DNA from: JADJOY01 sp016713535 [NCBI: Deltaproteobacteria bacterium]
GTDB lineage: Bacteria > JADJOY01
Reading direction: 5' to 3'
DNA length: 64,000 nucleotides
Assembly (NCBI GenBank): GCA_016713535.1
Contig: JADJOY010000008.1
Span: 1-64,000 of the forward strand
Part shown: piece by piece, positions 1 through 8,423 of the stretch
Layout of the letters: every line of letters begins with the position of its first letter
How positions within the stretch are numbered: the stretch's first letter is position 1
Position numbers and translations under genes: made by a program
Notes under the pieces: model-generated
The model's database searches: none
What the model was told of the DNA's origin: nothing
Seen by the model: only the letters and a program-made list of their open reading frames with translations

Positions 1-406
1 TCGGGCCGGAACGCAGGCGTCGGGCGCGCGTCGGCCGCGTCCGGGGCTCGGTGCCGGGACCGATGAGCAAGTCCGCCGATAGCCCGAGCCCAGCACGGAG
101 GCGGCGGATCATCGTGAGGCTGAGGCTGCGCTTCCCACTCAGTACTTCCGAGACGCGGGCACGGTTACCGATCAGCGAATAGAGATCCTTGCGCGTGAGC
201 CCCTGCTGTTCCATCCGGAACGCGATCGCGGCGATCGGTGTCGGGGCCTCGATCGGGTGGTGATCCCGCTCGTAGGCGTCCACGAGGGTCACCAACACTT
301 CCAACTCGTCGCCCCGCGCGGAGCCCGGATCGGCGCCCCAGAGCGCGTCGATCCGTTCGAGTGCCGAGGCGTGGTCGCGATCGTTGCGGATGGGTCGGAT
401 CCTCAC
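1..406 (-). CDS. higA: HigA-type antitoxin, C-terminus cut by window edge
   Basis: About 135 residues are visible and the frame is open to base 1. The start is GTG at 406-404, overlapping the higB stop by four bases (GTGA), which fixes both the start and the operon. The N-terminal part (MRIRPIRNDRDHASALERID) matches the HigA/YgjM pattern of an alpha-helical toxin-binding region. A helix-turn-helix follows around residues 68-115 (FRMEQQGLTRKDL, then GNRARVSEVLSGKRSLS). In this family the antitoxin binds HigB and represses the operon through the HTH. The basic tail after GPGTEP is unusual, but its end is not in view. Confidence 0.88.
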   Translation of the reverse strand, partial: MRIRPIRNDRDHASALERIDALWGADPGSARGDELEVLVTLVDAYERDHHPIEAPTPIAAIAFRMEQQGLTRKDLYSLIGNRARVSEVLSGKRSLSLTMIRRLRAGLGLSADLLIGPGTEPRTRPTRARRLRSGP

Positions 407-699
407 GTCTGCCTCACGTCCAACCGGTCGTACTGCTGGTGGGTGCCGACGAACTTCACGAAGACCGTCTGCCCAGCGAACCAGACCTTGGCCACGAGCC
501 GGTACTTGTTGCCGCCGATGTCGAAGACGACTCGCTCACGGTCGATGACGCTCGCGTGGGGATAGCGCGCCCTCACATCCGCCATCGACGTCCAGGTTGC
601 GCGCTGCACTTCGGCGAACCCGGCCTTGAGCGGTTGCTCGGCGTCCGCATGTCCCGATTCCCAGAAGGCCCGAAGTGTTCGTCGCGCGATGATTCGCAT
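403..699 (-). CDS. higB: HigB-type mRNA interferase toxin
   Basis: This 98-residue protein of the RelE/HigB fold starts MRIIARRTLRAFWESG and ends with the family-typical GTHQQYDRLDV. The usual HigB core is visible: WTSMADVRARYPHAS, then IGGNKYRLVAKVWF and VFVKFVGTH. HigB toxins cleave mRNA on the ribosome. The toxin gene comes first and overlaps the antitoxin by four bases, the usual higBA order. The reading frame continues upstream of the chosen ATG, but those residues are low-complexity and lie in the promoter. Length and end match full-length family members, so the toxin looks intact. Confidence 0.9.
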   Translation of the reverse strand: MRIIARRTLRAFWESGHADAEQPLKAGFAEVQRATWTSMADVRARYPHASVIDRERVVFDIGGNKYRLVAKVWFAGQTVFVKFVGTHQQYDRLDVRQT

Positions 700-703
700 G
701 CGA

Positions 704-716
704 TCCCAATTTGGGA
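704..716 (-). promoter_or_regulatory. Perfect 13-bp palindrome, likely HigA operator
   Basis: TCCCAATTTGGGA is a perfect inverted repeat (6+1+6) just upstream of the higB ATG and directly downstream of the proposed -10 box. HigA proteins autoregulate by binding such palindromes; that this one is the site is inferred from position. Confidence 0.55.
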
Positions 717-718
717 AC

Positions 719-747
719 AACCTATCTACCGTCGAGTGTCGTGACAA
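719..747 (-). promoter_or_regulatory. Sigma70-like promoter of higBA
   Basis: On the minus strand TTGTCA (747-742) is separated by 17 bp from TAGGTT (724-719), followed by the palindrome at 704-716 and the higB start at 699. This is an AT-rich patch in otherwise GC-rich DNA. Confidence 0.5.
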
Positions 748-1197
748 CGGAAGGGGGTGCCCGGCCCCGGCTGGAGCGTTACCTCGGGTGGAGGAGCCAT
801 CGGAGCGGGCAAGGGTCCGCTGAGGGGGGATCCGGCAACAGCCGTGCCATCGGATGGGTCGCGAGGGTGTTTCGGTTTTCGCCGGGTCCGGATCCGAGCC
901 GCGTCGGCACCGGCGCACCCCCGCGAAGGGTCGGGCGCACCCGACGGGATCGCGGCCGATGGTCGTCTGGACGAGCTCGCCGCCCTCGCCGCGGGCGCTT
1001 TCGTGGCGGTCCCGGTCGACGCGGTTTCTGCGTTGATCGGCTTCGATACACCCGACCATGCCTTCACCGACGTCCGATCGGTAACCTCGATCGCTCTCGG
1101 TGGTTGATCGGCGGCGCGGATCTACGGCAGTTTCCCCCTTCGTGAGATTCCGTCATCCCTCGCGGAGCGCCGGTGCGCGCGAACTGCGGGTCTCCCC
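748..1197. other. Non-coding stretch, no feature recognised
   Basis: About 450 bp of GC-rich sequence lies between the divergent higBA promoter and the first glycosyltransferase. Open frames here have arginine/proline/glycine-rich compositions typical of shadow frames. I see no RNA gene or repeat copy. Confidence 0.5.
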
Positions 1198-4100
1198 ATG
1201 ACCCTCCTCGACGAGCCCACCGCCGTAGCCCGCGTGCTCGGGTGGGCGGCGCTCGTGGTGCTGGTGGTCGCTCCGGGGTGGGCGCTCGACCGGCTCCTCG
1301 GTCGCGACGATCGGCCGACGTTCGTGGCGGTGTGGGTGCACCGCGTCGGGCTCTCGGTGGCGTGGGTGTCGTGGTGTGCGCTGGCGCTCGCCCAGCTCGG
1401 CCGCTTCGACGTCCGCCTTCTCACCGCGCTCGCCGCACTTCCGGCGCTGCTCGCGGCGGGGCGGGCGAGCTGGCGGCGCGCGGCGCCGTGGCGGCGTCCC
1501 GGCGTCCGCGACGCGGCGCTGGTGGCGCTCCTCGCCGCGATCTCGGTCACGACACTCTGGCCGCCGTTCGAGGACGTGTTCGGCGGCCGCGACAACGGCG
1601 TGTACGTGGCCGCGGGAATCCGCCTGGCGAAGCACGGCGGCATCCGCTTCGAGGACCCGCTGGTGCGCGAGCTGCCGGCCGAGCACAAGGGGCTCTTCTT
1701 CCGCGCACCGCGCCCGGGCCAGACGGGTGTGGCGTCGCGCTTCGCGGGCTTCTACCTGGAAGACGTCGAGCGCGGCCGGGTGGCGCCGCAGTTCATGCCG
1801 GTGCCGTCGCTCTGGATCGCGATCCTCGCCGGCTTGCTCGGTACCCACGCCGCGCTCGGCGCGACGCTCTTCTTCGCGGTGCTGGCGCTCGGCTGGGTCT
1901 ACCGGACCGGCGAGGAGCTCGACGGCCCGGAGGTGGGCCTCGGCGCGGTCGCGGCGGTGGGATTTTGCGTGCTCGAGGCGTGGTTCGGGCGCAGCCACCT
2001 TTCCGAGATCCCGGATCAGGCGATGAGCTTCGCCGCGCTCGCCAGCGCCATGGCGTGGGCGAGGGGAGGCGGGCGGGCCTACGCGGTGGGGTGTGCCGCC
2101 TCGCTGATGCTCACGATGGTGACGCGCATCGATGCGATCCTGGTCGCGCTGCCGCTCGCGGGCGCGCTCGCGCTCACGTGGCTGGGGCGGAGCGGGCGGC
2201 CGGGCGAGCGCTGGCTCGTGGCGCTGGGCGCGGCGCTCGCGGTGTGGGTCGCGGCGACGTGGGCGACCACCGCGCGGTCCTACGTGATCGAGGTCTTCCT
2301 CAAGAACCTGCCCGATCACCTCGGCCGTTTCCCGCTCCGGGGCCTGGTGCTGGCGGGTGCGCTCGCCGCGCTCGCGGCGGCGCTCGTCCTGGCTCGCTTC
2401 CGCGCGCGCCTCGGACCCAGGCTCGAGGCGGCGCTCGCGCGCCTGGCGGGGCTCGCGCCGTTCGCGGCCTCGGCGCTGGTGGTGGCGGCGCTCTACGCGT
2501 GGTTCGTGCGCCCCGACTGGGAGCGCGGCACGCAGGCGCTCTCGATGGTGAAGCTCGCGGGCTACCTCGGGCCCGCGGTGCTCGCGGCGGCGATCGCGGG
2601 CGGCGCGGTGCTGGTCGCCGCGCCGACCAGCGCGCCGCGGGCGCTCTTCCTCGCCACCACGCTGCCGATCACGCTGCTCTACGTCCAGCACAGCCGTAAC
2701 CGCCTCGATCAGTTCTGGGAGATGCGCCGCTTCGTGTCGGTGCCGGTGCCGGCCCTGGCGCTGGCGGCGGCGTTCGCGGTGGTGTGGAGCGTGCGGCTCG
2801 TGACGGCGTCCTCGAGGCGCCCGCGGGGGGACGGAGCCCCCCGCGCTACGGAGGCCTCCGTAGCGACGGGGGTTCCATCCCCCGTCGCCGGCTTCACCCG
2901 GCCGGGCGACCGACCGGCGCTCGGACGAGTGGCGGCGCTCGTGGCGGTCGGCGGCGCGGCCTTCGCCGTGAGCGGGCTGTGGCGCGGGGCGGCGGTGGTG
3001 CGCTCGCACCAGGAGGACCGCGGCGCTCTCGCCACCATCGCCGCGGCGTGCGCCGCGATCCCGCGCGACGCGCTCGTCATCGCCGACAGCCGCTACGAGT
3101 CACCGACCGCCTACCTCACCGCGCCGATCGCGTACCTGTGCGACCGCGACGTGGTCGAGCTCTTCCCCGGCGACAAGCCCGTCGAGCGCATCGTCGCCGC
3201 GGTCCTGGACCTCTCGGCGCTGCGCCCGGTGTGGCTCGCCACGGTGGGAGGAGCGCCGCTCTTCACGGATCGGCTGCGCCCGAGCTTCGTCACGAGCCTC
3301 GCCTACCGCGGGCCGTGGATGGTGCCCACGCTCTGGTGGCCGCCGGACACCGTCGACGAGCGCGCGTTCGCGGTGGATCTCTTCCGCGTCGAGCGCGCGC
3401 CGCTTCCGCCGCGCACCGCGCTCGAGATGGAAGGCCACGAGGCGCCCTGGCTCGATGGCTTCCACGCACCCGAGGTCCAGCCCGAGACGGGTGTCCGCTA
3501 CCGCTGGAGCCGCGACCACGCGCGCGTCTACTTGCCCGGCTACGACACCACCCACCCGCCTCGCCTGGTGGCCCGCCTCGCCAGTCAGCGGCTACGCGGC
3601 GACGCGCCGCTGCCGATCGCGATGGGGCTCGAGGGGGGGCCGCTGGCGAGCCTCACCGTCGAGCACGGCTTCCTGCTCTTCGAGGTCGACCCCGCGCCCA
3701 CCGGCGGACCGCCGGTGCTGGTGATCCGCGCCGAGGCCATGGCGGGCGGCGTGGCCTCCGGCGACGCCGATCGCCGCGACCTCGGCGTGTCGATCGACTG
3801 GATCGCGTGGGACGTCCCCGACCGCCTCGACATGGCGGACCCGCGCTCCGACCGCGCCCTCGCGGGCTTCTTCACGCCCGAGGGCGGGCGCGGCGGCCGG
3901 CGCCGCTTCCGGTGGACGACCGAAAAGGCGTCCATGTACCTTCCGGGCTGCCCGAGCGGCCCGGTGGAGGTGCGGATCGACCTCGCGGCCGACGTGCTGC
4001 GGGACGGCGGCGCACCCACCGAGACCCGCCCCGTGTCGTTCCGGATCGCGGGCGTGACCCACGGGCCGTATCCGGTTCCACCTGGATGGCAGCGGCTGGT

Positions 4101-4305
4101 CCTCGAGATTCCCGGTGGCTTGCGTGCGAGCGGAGACGCGACGGTGCCCCGAGTGGATCTGGTGAGCGAGGTGGGACGGATGGCGGGCGCCGGTGAGCGG
4201 CGCGTCGGCGTGCGCGTCGCGGCGGTCGAGTGGGGCGCGCTCCGCGCGACTCCTGCACCCGCGGCGATCGGCGTTCGCTTCGAAGCGCTCGGTGAGTCGC
4301 GATGA
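1198..4305 (+). CDS. Large multi-pass membrane glycosyltransferase-like protein (GT-C type) with soluble C-terminal region
   Basis: This is a 1035-residue protein. The first ~580 residues are a series of hydrophobic segments. An early extracytoplasmic loop carries GGRDNGVYVAAGIRLAKHG, the place where GT39/ArnT-like polyprenol-phosphate-sugar transferases keep their catalytic acidic residue. The last ~400 residues are soluble and contain two similar beta-rich stretches (around RYRWSRDHARVYLPG and RRFRWTTEKASMYLPG), which may be duplicated carbohydrate-binding-like domains. Residues ~542-564 (GDGAPRAT...PSPVAG) are encoded by an interspersed repeat, in frame, in the loop between two transmembrane segments. 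The stop overlaps the next start (ATGA). Exact substrate unknown. Confidence 0.8.
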   Translation: MTLLDEPTAVARVLGWAALVVLVVAPGWALDRLLGRDDRPTFVAVWVHRVGLSVAWVSWCALALAQLGRFDVRLLTALAALPALLAAGRASWRRAAPWRRPGVRDAALVALLAAISVTTLWPPFEDVFGGRDNGVYVAAGIRLAKHGGIRFEDPLVRELPAEHKGLFFRAPRPGQTGVASRFAGFYLEDVERGRVAPQFMPVPSLWIAILAGLLGTHAALGATLFFAVLALGWVYRTGEELDGPEVGLGAVAAVGFCVLEAWFGRSHLSEIPDQAMSFAALASAMAWARGGGRAYAVGCAASLMLTMVTRIDAILVALPLAGALALTWLGRSGRPGERWLVALGAALAVWVAATWATTARSYVIEVFLKNLPDHLGRFPLRGLVLAGALAALAAALVLARFRARLGPRLEAALARLAGLAPFAASALVVAALYAWFVRPDWERGTQALSMVKLAGYLGPAVLAAAIAGGAVLVAAPTSAPRALFLATTLPITLLYVQHSRNRLDQFWEMRRFVSVPVPALALAAAFAVVWSVRLVTASSRRPRGDGAPRATEASVATGVPSPVAGFTRPGDRPALGRVAALVAVGGAAFAVSGLWRGAAVVRSHQEDRGALATIAAACAAIPRDALVIADSRYESPTAYLTAPIAYLCDRDVVELFPGDKPVERIVAAVLDLSALRPVWLATVGGAPLFTDRLRPSFVTSLAYRGPWMVPTLWWPPDTVDERAFAVDLFRVERAPLPPRTALEMEGHEAPWLDGFHAPEVQPETGVRYRWSRDHARVYLPGYDTTHPPRLVARLASQRLRGDAPLPIAMGLEGGPLASLTVEHGFLLFEVDPAPTGGPPVLVIRAEAMAGGVASGDADRRDLGVSIDWIAWDVPDRLDMADPRSDRALAGFFTPEGGRGGRRRFRWTTEKASMYLPGCPSGPVEVRIDLAADVLRDGGAPTETRPVSFRIAGVTHGPYPVPPGWQRLVLEIPGGLRASGDATVPRVDLVSEVGRMAGAGERRVGVRVAAVEWGALRATPAPAAIGVRFEALGESR
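2823..2891 (+). repeat. Family A triple-hairpin repeat, copy A1, inside a coding region
   Basis: The 69-bp core holds three adjacent hairpins: GCGGGGGG/CCCCCCGC, then the perfect palindrome GCTACGGAGGCCTCCGTAGC, then GCGACGGGGG/CCCCCGTCGC with loop TTCCAT. It matches cores at 6698-6762, 39913-39981 and (inverted) 31505-31568. Here it lies inside the glycosyltransferase gene, keeps the frame and has no stop codon. Confidence 0.9.
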
Positions 4306-5300
4306 AGCTCATCGTCCAGATCCCCTGCCTCAACGAGACCGCCACCCTGGGCGAGGTGGTGCGCTCGATCCCGCGCTCGATCCCCGGCGTGGATCAGGTC
4401 GAGGTGCTGGTCATCGACGACGGCTCGACGGACGGCACCGCCGAGCTCGCGCGCGAGCTCGGTGTCGAGCACGTCGTGCGCTTCCGCAAGAACCGCGGCC
4501 TGGCGCGGGCCTTCCTGGCGGGCCTCGACGCGTGCCTCAAGCTCGGCGCCGACGTGATCGTCCACACCGACGGCGACAACCAGTACCCGAGTGCCGAGAT
4601 CCCGCGCCTCATCCAGCCGATCCTCGACGGGCGCGCCGACTTCGTGGTGGGCGAGCGCGACATCGCCAACATCGAGCACTTCTCGGACACCAAGAAGAAG
4701 CTGCAGCGCCTCGGCTCGTGGGTGGTGCGGCGCTTCTCGGGCACCGAGATCCCCGACACCACGAGCGGCTTCCGCGCCATGAGCCGCGAGGCGGCGCTCC
4801 AGCTCAACGTGGTGAGCGAATACAGCTACACGCTCGAGACCATCATCCAGGCCGGGCGCCAGCGCATGGCGATGGACCACGTGCGCATCCGCACCAACCC
4901 CAAGACCCGCGAGTCGCGGCTGATGTCGAACACCCGCGACTACATCCAGCGCTCGGCGTTCACGATCCTGCGCACCTACACGATGTACGAGCCGCTCCGG
5001 GTGTTCTCGCTGGTGGGTGGGGCGCTGCTCGCGGGGGGGCTCGCGCTGGGCGTGCGGTTCCTCTACTTCCTGGTGTTCGAGCGCGGCGTCGGCCACGTCC
5101 AGTCGCTGATCCTCGCGGCGGTCCTCACGCTGCTCGGCTTCCAGGTGGTGCTCATCGGGCTCCTGGCCGACATCATCGGCTCCAACCGCCGCCTCCTCGA
5201 GACGCTCCTCGAGAAGATGCGCCGGCTCGAGAGCGGCATCACCATCGACACCGGCGACGGGCCGAAGGCGGGCGGCGGCGCGGGCGGCGCGACGAGTTGA
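4302..5300 (+). CDS. DPM1/ArnC-like GT2 glycosyltransferase with two C-terminal membrane segments
   Basis: This 332-residue protein has a GT-A fold N-terminus: nucleotide-binding VLVIDDGSTDGT at ~39-50 and the metal-binding HTDGDNQYP at ~90. TSGFRAMSRE follows, typical of polyprenol-phosphate mannosyl/glucosyltransferases. Two hydrophobic segments (~235-260 and ~270-295) anchor it in the membrane. The expected reaction is transfer of sugar from a nucleotide sugar to a polyprenyl phosphate, giving the donor used by GT-C enzymes such as the upstream protein. It overlaps the upstream gene by four bases (ATGA), so co-translation is likely. The short Gly/Ala-rich tail is unremarkable. Confidence 0.9.
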   Translation: MKLIVQIPCLNETATLGEVVRSIPRSIPGVDQVEVLVIDDGSTDGTAELARELGVEHVVRFRKNRGLARAFLAGLDACLKLGADVIVHTDGDNQYPSAEIPRLIQPILDGRADFVVGERDIANIEHFSDTKKKLQRLGSWVVRRFSGTEIPDTTSGFRAMSREAALQLNVVSEYSYTLETIIQAGRQRMAMDHVRIRTNPKTRESRLMSNTRDYIQRSAFTILRTYTMYEPLRVFSLVGGALLAGGLALGVRFLYFLVFERGVGHVQSLILAAVLTLLGFQVVLIGLLADIIGSNRRLLETLLEKMRRLESGITIDTGDGPKAGGGAGGATS

Positions 5301-5346
5301 GCGCGATCGGGTTCGAAACGTCTCCCGCCGGACCGACCCCACGCCG

Positions 5347-6516
5347 ATGAACGTGTGGCTGGTCTTCCCCCGGTTCAAGATGCCGACCGGGGCGGAGCGC
5401 TTCATCCTCGGCCTCGCGCGCGGGCTGGTCGAGCGAGGCCACGCCGCGACCGTCGTCACCCACGAGTTCGACCCGCGCTGCCGCGCGCTGGTGGCGCCGG
5501 GGGTGATGGTGCACGCGAGCGGGCGCGACTTCGCGTGGACCGGCAACCACTACCTCGACTCCGCGGTCCGCTACCTGGCCGGCGCGGCCCTGCCGCTCTC
5601 ACTGCCCGCGGCCGCGGACGTGGCGGTCTTCTTCGCGGCCGCGTCGGTGCCGGCGCTCGCGGTGCAGCGGGCGCGCGGCAAGGGAACGCGTGCGTTCTAT
5701 TTCTGCTTCGAGCCGCCACGCTTCGCGTATCGCGATCGCGAGGCGATCCTCGCGCGCCTCGGCGGCGTGGCGCGAGCGGTGATCGGTCCGCTCGCGCGCA
5801 CGTGGGCGTGGCTCGATCGGCGGCTGGTGCGGTGCGCGGAGCGGGTGCTGGTGTTCGGCCCGTTCATCGAGGCGCAGGTGCGCGAGCTCTACCCGGAGGC
5901 AGCGGTGGCGCGGGTCACGCCGTGCGTCGACGTGCCGGCGGCGCGGCTCGGGCGCGCCGAGGTGCGTTCCCGCCTCGGCGCGGGCGACGCGCCGGTCTTG
6001 CTCACGGTCAACTTTCTTCACCCGCGCAAGCGCGTCGATCTCTTCCTGGCTGCGGTCGCCGAGGTCGCGACGCGCCATCCGGACGTGATCGGCGTGGTGG
6101 TCGGCGAGGGGCCCGAGCGCGCGCGGCTCGAAGCGCTCGCGGCGCGCCTCGGGATCGGCGAGCGGGTGCGCTTCGCGGGCTTCGTGCCGGACGAGGAGCT
6201 CGGCTCGTGGTACCGGATGGCGAGCGTCTATCTCCACACGGCTCACGACGAGTCGTTCGGGCTCACGGTGCTCGAAGCGGGAAGCTCGGGGGTGCCGGTG
6301 GTGGCGGTCCGCGAGGGTGGGGTGTGCGAGACCCTCGACGACGGCGTCACGGCGCTCCTCGTGGACGCGACCCCGGACGCGCTCGCCGACGGCGTGATGG
6401 GGGTGCTCGACGACCGCGCGCGCGCGGCGCGCCTCGCCGGGGAGGCGGCCGAGCGGCTGCCGGCGCGCTTCAGTCACGAACGGATGATCGACGAGCTGCT
6501 GGTCGCGCTGCGATGA
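5347..6516 (+). CDS. GT4-family glycosyltransferase
   Basis: This 389-residue GT-B protein starts MNVWLVFPRFKMPTGAERF, with the Gly-rich acceptor loop. In the C-terminal Rossmann domain it has LTVNFLHPRKRVDLFLAAV and VVGEGPERARLEALA. The EX7E motif of retaining GT4 enzymes is ESFGLTVLE, followed by SSGVPVVAVREGG. It probably adds a sugar from a nucleotide donor to a lipid-linked acceptor at the inner leaflet. It lies 46 bp after the GT2 gene on the same strand and probably belongs to that transcript. Length is normal and no frame break is seen. Confidence 0.92.
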   Translation: MNVWLVFPRFKMPTGAERFILGLARGLVERGHAATVVTHEFDPRCRALVAPGVMVHASGRDFAWTGNHYLDSAVRYLAGAALPLSLPAAADVAVFFAAASVPALAVQRARGKGTRAFYFCFEPPRFAYRDREAILARLGGVARAVIGPLARTWAWLDRRLVRCAERVLVFGPFIEAQVRELYPEAAVARVTPCVDVPAARLGRAEVRSRLGAGDAPVLLTVNFLHPRKRVDLFLAAVAEVATRHPDVIGVVVGEGPERARLEALAARLGIGERVRFAGFVPDEELGSWYRMASVYLHTAHDESFGLTVLEAGSSGVPVVAVREGGVCETLDDGVTALLVDATPDALADGVMGVLDDRARAARLAGEAAERLPARFSHERMIDELLVALR

Positions 6517-6593
6517 TCGGCGCGCGGCCGGGGATCGAACGCCACGGCACGCGAACGTTCGGGCCTCGTTGGTGGTGGTGTGCGCGGTGCTTG

Positions 6594-7030
6594 CGATCCC
6601 CCGGGGAGGGGCGCGCGTCGCGCGCCCGGTGTTGCGCGTCGCCACGGGCGATCGATCGCAGCACGCGCGATCCGCCATCGATCGCGAGCGCAGCGCTGCG
6701 GGGGGACGGAACCCCCGCGCTACGAAGACCCTCGTAGACGGGGGTTCCATCCCCCGTCGCCGGGCTGACGCGGTTTCCGTGAGCGGACCCGGATGGAGAG
6801 ATTCACAGCCTCAGCGCGACCGGCCCGCCATCGATCGCAGGCGCACGACGGAGCGTGCACGCTCCAGGCGATCGATCGCGACCCCCGGGAGGCGCGCGCG
6901 CCGCGCGCCCGGCGACACGCCTCGGCGTGCGCGTCGCCTCGTCCGTTCGATCCCGGTACGCGCGACCCGCCGTCGACCGCGATCCCGCGGGGAGGGGCGC
7001 GCGTCGCGCGCCCGGCGATACGCGTCGGCC
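6594..7030 (+). repeat. Three copies of family C palindromic repeat (C1-C3) in a gene-free stretch
   Basis: The gene-free interval 6517-7181 holds three related units, about 6594-6645, 6881-6925 and 6981-7030. Each has a conserved 5' GGGAGG, a variable GC palindrome (for example GGCGCGCGTCGCGCGCC), then GGCGATACGCG or a close variant. GATCGATCGC and CGATCCCGGTACG-like strings recur between units. A fourth copy is at 37188-37226 and an inverted fifth at 63237-63273. Confidence 0.75.
6698..6821 (+). repeat. Family A triple-hairpin repeat, copy A2, with shared 3' flank
   Basis: Core 6698-6762 has the three hairpins with paired changes relative to A1 (GCGGGGG/CCCCCGC, CTACGA/TCGTAG, ACGGGGG/CCCCCGT with loop TTCCAT). 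The next ~60 bp (GATTCACAGCCTCAGCGCGA near the end) is shared with the copy at 39913, so the full element is about 125 bp. Confidence 0.85.
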
Positions 7031-7181
7031 ATGGCGGCGTCGCCGCCGTCGTTCCCGGTACGGACGCCGCTCGTCGCCCTACGAGGCGCCGTGGCGCGTA
7101 TGGTACGGTTCGCGGTCTCCCGATCGCGGATCGCCGCCTGACCCGCCGCACCGCGCCCTTCCGAGTGGAGCCTCCTCGCCC

Positions 7182-8423
7182 GTGCGCGTGCTGATGATCA
7201 CCTCGTCCTACCCCAAGCAGCCGGGGGACGGGACCTCGCCGTTCATCGCGTACCTCGCCGAGGGGATCGCCGAGGACGCGAACTGGCAGGTCGATCTGCT
7301 CTTGCCCGACCACCCGGCGCTGGTGCGCGATCGCCCCGGCACCCGCGCGCGCCTGCACCCGTACCGCTACGCGCCGAGCGCGCGCTCCGCCGTGTGGGGC
7401 TACGCGGCGTCGCTCACCGCGGACCGCTCGGTGAAGCCGCAGGTGCTGGCGCTGGCGCCGATCGCGTTCGTGGCCGGGTTGATCGAGGCGCTGCGCCTCA
7501 CGCGCGACCAGCCCCTCGACCTCGTCCACGCTCACTGGGTGCTGCCCAACGGTCCCCTCGCGGCGCTGGTGGCGTCGATCCGGGGGGTGCCGCTGGTCGT
7601 CAGCCTGCACGGCTCCGACATGTTCCTCGCCGAGCGCCACCCGTGGCTCGGGGCCGCGGCGCGCTGGGTGTTCTCGCGCGCGGCGCAGGTGGTGGCGTGT
7701 AGCGACAACCTGCGCGAGCGCGCGATCCGCATGGGGGCCCGCGCCGACCACTCCCAGACCATCCCCTACGGCGTCGACCTCGCGGCGTTCCGGCCCGACC
7801 CCGCGGCGCGCGGCTGGCTGCGCGAGCGGCTCGGAGTCGCGAGCGCGGCCCCGGTCGTCCTGGCCGTCGGGCGGCTGGTCGGCAAGAAGGGCTTCGACGT
7901 GCTGCTCGACGCGTGGACGCGGATCGCGGCGAGTCACCCGGCGGCGCGGCTCGCGATCGCCGGTGACGGCGACCTGCGCGGAGCCCTCGAGAGCCAGTGC
8001 GCGCGCCTCGGCATCGCGCCGCGGGTGTCCTTCCTGGGCGCGGTGCGCCACGACGAGATCGCGCGCCTCTACGCGGGCTCGGACGTGATCGCCATCCCGT
8101 CGGTCGAGGACGAAGGCGGCAACGTCGACGGCCTGCCGAACGTGCTCATGGAGAGCCTCGCGTGTGGTGTCGCGGTGGTCGCCTCGCGAGTCGGCGGGAT
8201 CCCGACCGTGGTCCGCGACGGCGAGAGCGGCGTGCTGGTGGCGCCGCGCGACGTGGAGGCGCTAGCCGGGGCGCTCACGACCCTCCTGGACGACCCGGCG
8301 CTCGCGCGCCGCCTCGGCGCCGCGGCCCGCGCCGACAGCGAGCACGCCCAGGGCTGGGAAGCGGCGGCACGCGCGCACCTCGCGGTCTACCGCAAGGCAC
8401 TCGCGCCGCGCGGATCGCCGTGA
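7182..8423 (+). CDS. GT4-family glycosyltransferase
   Basis: This is a 413-residue GT-B protein. I chose GTG at 7182 because it gives the usual first strand, VRVLMITSSYPKQPGDG; the longer open frame upstream is repeat DNA. Domains: N-terminal acceptor domain with HAHWVLPNGPL and SLHGSDMFL, then the donor-binding domain with LAVGRLVGKKGFDVLLDAW and EDEGGNVDGLPNVLMESLA. The latter is the colanic-acid/WcaL-like version of the EX7E motif. It probably transfers hexose to a lipid-linked glycan. The stop overlaps the next gene's start (GTGA). Confidence 0.9.
   Translation: MRVLMITSSYPKQPGDGTSPFIAYLAEGIAEDANWQVDLLLPDHPALVRDRPGTRARLHPYRYAPSARSAVWGYAASLTADRSVKPQVLALAPIAFVAGLIEALRLTRDQPLDLVHAHWVLPNGPLAALVASIRGVPLVVSLHGSDMFLAERHPWLGAAARWVFSRAAQVVACSDNLRERAIRMGARADHSQTIPYGVDLAAFRPDPAARGWLRERLGVASAAPVVLAVGRLVGKKGFDVLLDAWTRIAASHPAARLAIAGDGDLRGALESQCARLGIAPRVSFLGAVRHDEIARLYAGSDVIAIPSVEDEGGNVDGLPNVLMESLACGVAVVASRVGGIPTVVRDGESGVLVAPRDVEALAGALTTLLDDPALARRLGAAARADSEHAQGWEAAARAHLAVYRKALAPRGSP

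Noticed and set aside
757-1107. A 116-residue open frame upstream of the first glycosyltransferase
   Set aside because: No recognisable motif, no ribosome site, composition similar to shadow frames.
6517-7181. A CRISPR array or tandem ncRNA cluster
   Set aside because: Repeats are few, irregularly spaced, palindromic and lack unique spacers of constant length; no cas genes are present.
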